Part shown: positions 4,826 through 7,557 of the stretch, in pieces | Position numbering within the stretch: the first letter of the stretch is position 1 | How the letters are laid out: each line of letters begins with the position of its first letter | Source of the DNA: Deltaproteobacteria bacterium | GTDB lineage: Bacteria; Myxococcota; Polyangia; Haliangiales; Haliangiaceae | Length of the DNA stretch: 7,557 nucleotides | Assembly (NCBI GenBank): GCA_018262455.1 | Contig: JAGSPR010000341.1 | Coordinates: forward strand, 1 to 7,557 | Direction of reading: 5' to 3' | Position numbers and translations under genes: made by a program | Notes under the pieces: model-generated | What the model was told of the DNA's origin: nothing | Seen by the model: only the letters and a program-made list of their open reading frames with translations | Database searches by the model: none

Positions 4826-6336
4826 CCACGCTCGCCGCCAAGCTCCGGCTCTACGTGCGATCGATCGCGATGAAGCTCGTCGTGATGACCACACTGCTCA
4901 TCGTGGCGACCATCGCGATCCTGGTCTGGCAATGGACCTCGACCGAGCGCGACCTCCTGTACTCGAACAAGCGCGTCGATGCCATGGCCACCGCGACCAC
5001 CGTCGCGCACACGATCATGAACGAGATCGACGACGCGAACTGGACCCAGGTGCGCAACAACATCCACCTCGTCGTGCGCGACGATCCGGATATCGCCTAC
5101 ATCATCATCCACTCCGATCGGTTCAACCAGCGGATCGTCGCGGCCGCTCCGAGCGAGCTCACCGATCAGTACGTACCCGACATCATCCCGCTCGCGATCA
5201 CCCGCGCCGCGATCGTCACGCAGACCGCGATCACCACCGAGGGTCCGCTCCTCCGCGACCTCGAGTTCGTCGAGCCGGGAGGCCAGCTCGCCAGCGTGCG
5301 CGCCCGCCGCGGCGAGCCGGTGATCGAAGCGGCGGCGCCGATCCGGATCGTGTCCGGCGGCAAGATCGGCACCGTGCGGGTCGGCATCTCGCTCTCGGTC
5401 GTTCACCGCGCGTTCGCCACCGCGCTGCGCAAGGCGATCATGTTCGGCGGCATCGCGCTCTTAATCGCGCTGTTCGGCACGTTCTTCGTCGCACGCCAGC
5501 TGTCACGTCCGATCCAGCGGCTCGCGTCCGATGCCCACACGATCCAGTCGGGGCAGCTCTCGCACCGCGCCACCGTCGACCGCCGGGACGAGCTCGGCGA
5601 GCTCGCGACGGCGTTCAACGACATGGCCGGCGATCTCGAGCAGAGCTTCGGGAAGCTCCGCAGGACCAACGCCGCGTTCGAGCGGTTCGTGCCGCGCAAG
5701 TTCCTGACGGTGATCGCGCCGGAGGGGATCGAGAACATCGTCGTCGGAACCGGCGCCCATCGTCGGGTCTCGGTCCTGTTCACCGATCTGCGCGGGTTCA
5801 CGTCGCTGTCCGAGGGTCTGTCCCCGCTCGACGTGTTCCGGCTGCTCAACGAGTATCTGGCGCGGATGGGCGGCGTGATCGACGCGGAGGGCGGATTCGT
5901 CGACAAGTACATCGGCGACGCGATCATGGCGCTGTTCGACGACGAGCACACCGATGGGGCCGTGCGCGCCGTGGTCGGCATGCGGACGGCGCTGCGCGCG
6001 TTCAACGCCGAACGGGTCGCGCTCGGCCTGCCGGCCATCGAGGCCGGGATCGGTGTCCACGGTGGCGAGGTCGTGATGGGCACGATCGGCTTCGCGTCCA
6101 AGATCGAGTCGACCGTGATCGGCGATGCCGTGAACGTCGCCTCGCGCGTCGAGTCGATGACGAAGGACCACGGCGTCCACGTCCTGCTCACCGGCGAGAT
6201 CGTGGCTCGCCTCCAGGACCGCGCCGCGTTCCAGCTCCGCGCCGTCGCCACCGCCGTGCGCGTGCGCGGCCGCGACGAGCCGATCGACCTCTACACGATC
6301 GACGATTCCAGCGCCGAGCTCACCGCGGGTTCGTAG
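4822..6336 (+). CDS. Membrane class III adenylate cyclase with extracytoplasmic sensor and HAMP domains
   Basis: This enzyme makes cAMP from ATP at the inner face of the membrane; 504 residues. Order: short cytoplasmic N terminus; transmembrane helix about 19-38; extracytoplasmic sensor about 39-202 with a Cache-like ending (AAPIRIVSGGKIGTVRVGIS); helix about 206-224; HAMP about 225-277; linker with FERFVPRKFL, the conserved lead-in of CyaC-type cyclases; catalytic domain about 313-495. All catalytic positions are present: metal ligands D322 (LFTDLRGFTS) and D366 (YIGDAIMALF), adenine-selecting K362 and T431, and transition-state residues N438 and R442 (TVIGDAVNVASR). The Lys/Thr pair is that of class IIIb adenylate rather than guanylate cyclases. 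One chain has both halves of the site, so a homodimer with two active sites is expected. It starts at GTG inside the stop of the lipoprotein gene (GTGA), so translation is coupled. Its 3' end overlaps the convergent methyltransferase by 17 bases. Confidence 0.95.
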   Translation: MTTLAAKLRLYVRSIAMKLVVMTTLLIVATIAILVWQWTSTERDLLYSNKRVDAMATATTVAHTIMNEIDDANWTQVRNNIHLVVRDDPDIAYIIIHSDRFNQRIVAAAPSELTDQYVPDIIPLAITRAAIVTQTAITTEGPLLRDLEFVEPGGQLASVRARRGEPVIEAAAPIRIVSGGKIGTVRVGISLSVVHRAFATALRKAIMFGGIALLIALFGTFFVARQLSRPIQRLASDAHTIQSGQLSHRATVDRRDELGELATAFNDMAGDLEQSFGKLRRTNAAFERFVPRKFLTVIAPEGIENIVVGTGAHRRVSVLFTDLRGFTSLSEGLSPLDVFRLLNEYLARMGGVIDAEGGFVDKYIGDAIMALFDDEHTDGAVRAVVGMRTALRAFNAERVALGLPAIEAGIGVHGGEVVMGTIGFASKIESTVIGDAVNVASRVESMTKDHGVHVLLTGEIVARLQDRAAFQLRAVATAVRVRGRDEPIDLYTIDDSSAELTAGS

Positions 6337-7096
6337 GGCGCACCGCGCACAGCACCACGCCGTCGTCTGCGAGTGCGCCCGTGGCGGCGAGCCGCTCGGC
6401 GATGAAGGCCTCGGTGGCCTCGATCATCTCGGCGCGCCGCGGGTGGCCCGTGAAGTGGAGGCGCGAGAGCAGGTCGGCGAGGGCGCGCGCGCCGGGCGTC
6501 GCCGCGAGCGCGATCGGGACGCGCTCGAGCGTCACCGTGAACCCGGCGGCCTCGAGCCGGGTCGCGGCCTCCGACAGCAGCCAGCCGTGGTGGGCCGGGG
6601 CGAGCCCTGCGACCGCGGCCTCGCGGTTGTAGACCTCGACCAGATCGTTGCCGGGCGCGGCCTGCACCACGATCACGCGTCGCCGCGCGACCCGCGCCAG
6701 CTCGTCGATCGCGCGCAGCGGATCATCGGTGTACTGCAGCACCCAGGTCGCCAGCGCGGCGTCGCTGTGGAGGTCGGGTAGCGGGATCGCCTCGGCGCGC
6801 CCCGCCCGCGCGGTGAGGCCCGGCGGCAAGTGCGCGCGCTGCTCCAGCACCGGCTCGATCACCAGCACCGGCATCCGGCGCGCGATCGCCTGGGCGATGA
6901 GGCCGGTGCCACCCCCGACGTCGACGACGTCGCGCGCATCGCCGAGCGCCGCGAACAGCGCCGCGAGCTCCGCGTCCGGTGCGAGCAGCGCCGCGAACTC
7001 GCGCCACGCCGAGGGGTCGAGGCGCTCCGGCCCCCAGAACGCCGCCGGCAGGGATTCGGCCGGCGCGCACAACGCGTGGCGACGCCAGTCGGTCAC
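6320..7096 (-). CDS. Class I SAM-dependent methyltransferase, substrate unknown
   Basis: This is a cytoplasmic enzyme of 258 residues with the Rossmann-type methyltransferase fold. Motif I is VVDVGGGTGLIAQAIARR (57-74). The acidic residue ending strand beta2, which binds the SAM ribose, is E81 (VLVIEP). A motif II/III region follows: AEAIPLPDLHSDAALATWVLQYTDDPLRAIDEL, as in the Methyltransf_11 (UbiE/arsenite type) group, then RRVIVVQAAP. The C-terminal part (about 170-258) carries AATRLEAAGF and RLHFTGHPRR and probably recognises the substrate. It lacks the Cys set of arsenite methyltransferases, so that role is not supported. The start is GTG at 7096, seven bases after the stop of the upstream hydrolase, so the two are probably co-transcribed. 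The gene is convergent with and overlaps the cyclase; no terminator is visible between them. Substrate class (small molecule or secondary metabolite) is a guess. Confidence 0.88.
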   Translation of the reverse strand: MTDWRRHALCAPAESLPAAFWGPERLDPSAWREFAALLAPDAELAALFAALGDARDVVDVGGGTGLIAQAIARRMPVLVIEPVLEQRAHLPPGLTARAGRAEAIPLPDLHSDAALATWVLQYTDDPLRAIDELARVARRRVIVVQAAPGNDLVEVYNREAAVAGLAPAHHGWLLSEAATRLEAAGFTVTLERVPIALAATPGARALADLLSRLHFTGHPRRAEMIEATEAFIAERLAATGALADDGVVLCAVRPTNPR

Positions 7097-7103
7097 CGCG
7101 AGC

Positions 7104-7557
7104 TCACGGATCTTCGCCGGGGACCGGTGCCTCGACCATGCTCTCGATGGGGCGGTCGCCGACGAAGTCGTTGACCCACTGGGCCAGCGTCATGTCGTGA
7201 TCCTCGATGTCCGATCCGGAGAAGTTGAGCACCGTGGTGCAGTGGCTGCTGTTGATGTCGCGGAAGTACGGCAGGAAGTAATACAGGTTGTCGCGCGTGG
7301 CGTACTGGTCGACGAGCAGCTGGCTATCGGAGTTCCACATCCGCAGGATCTCTTGCTTCGGCGGGAAGTTGTAGAACCGCTCGTACGAGTAGAGCGAGAA
7401 GTTGAAGTCGCGGAGGAAGTACGTCGTGGCGAGGCGATCGTTCGGGAACTCGTCCGCGAGGGCGGTGTTGATCGAGCCCATGTCATCGAGGGTGAAGCCG
7501 GCGGGCAGCTCGGGCTGCAGGGAATCGAGGTTCCACGCGCTGCGGATCATCGAGTGC
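7104..7557 (-). CDS. C-terminal part of a probable pectinacetylesterase-type alpha/beta hydrolase (cut by window edge)
   Basis: The reading frame is open through the end of the window, with two codons before the internal ATG at 7550, so this is almost certainly the 3' part of a longer gene rather than a 148-residue protein. The visible part runs FPNDRLATTYFLRDFNFSLYSYERFY, then an aromatic helix-rich region, then NLYYFLPYFRDINSSHCTTV and LAQWVNDFVGD. This resembles the C-terminal half of the pectinacetylesterase-like serine hydrolases often found as lipoproteins in Myxococcota: a PN-x-R-x-A strand, then an Asp, and finally a His (SSHC) that would complete the Ser-Asp-His triad before a closing helix. 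The nucleophile Ser would lie outside the window. The family call is from the overall pattern only, and the substrate need not be pectin. It is followed after seven bases by the methyltransferase. Confidence 0.6.
   Translation of the reverse strand, partial: HSMIRSAWNLDSLQPELPAGFTLDDMGSINTALADEFPNDRLATTYFLRDFNFSLYSYERFYNFPPKQEILRMWNSDSQLLVDQYATRDNLYYFLPYFRDINSSHCTTVLNFSGSDIEDHDMTLAQWVNDFVGDRPIESMVEAPVPGEDP

Noticed and set aside
4599..6632. 677-residue plus-strand open frame
   Set aside because: Its product is almost all Arg, Ala, Asp and Gly with no domain pattern. It is an off-frame shadow of the lipoprotein, cyclase and methyltransferase genes in GC-rich DNA.
6320..7096. Arsenite methyltransferase or UbiE
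   Set aside because: The arsenite-binding Cys residues are missing and the UbiE signature motifs are not seen; only the general SAM-binding fold is supported.

Overview
The window is very GC-rich, and its real genes have strongly G/C-biased third codon positions. Its lipoproteins, two-component genes, class III adenylate cyclase and cytochrome P460-type protein would fit a Myxococcota (myxobacterial) chromosome. That placement is an inference from composition and gene style, not from a marker gene.

Layout. (1) Positions 28-2209, plus strand: an OmpR-type response regulator and its overlapping membrane sensor histidine kinase. (2) 2206-2730, minus strand: a small secreted c-type haem protein of the cytochrome P460 type, whose stop codon shares a CTAG with the kinase stop. 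(3) 2731-3066: a 336-base gene-free stretch with a long inverted repeat, two small dyads, a GGGCAC tandem repeat and a strong hairpin. (4) 3067-3660, minus strand: an exported small membrane protein of unknown function. (5) 3661-3775: a divergent promoter region with a perfect dyad. (6) 3776-6336, plus strand: a lipoprotein made of two tandem molybdopterin-binding-fold (sulfite oxidase type) domains, joined by a 4-base stop/start overlap to a HAMP-containing membrane adenylate cyclase. (7) 6320-7103, minus strand: a SAM-dependent methyltransferase that overlaps the cyclase tail to tail. (8) 7104-window end, minus strand: the C-terminal part of a probable pectinacetylesterase-type hydrolase, seven bases upstream of the methyltransferase.

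How they work together. The window is rich in signalling. The regulator/kinase pair forms one unit. The lipoprotein/cyclase pair forms a second, and it is the best candidate for an undescribed system. The lipoprotein keeps the molybdopterin-binding fold twice but has no cysteine in a plausible molybdenum-ligand position. It is translationally coupled to a cyclase that has an extracytoplasmic sensor domain and every catalytic residue. The simplest reading is a cofactor-free or ligand-binding lipoprotein that controls cAMP synthesis across the membrane. The other main oddity is an in-frame, compositionally foreign insertion of about 27 codons in the receiver domain of the response regulator.
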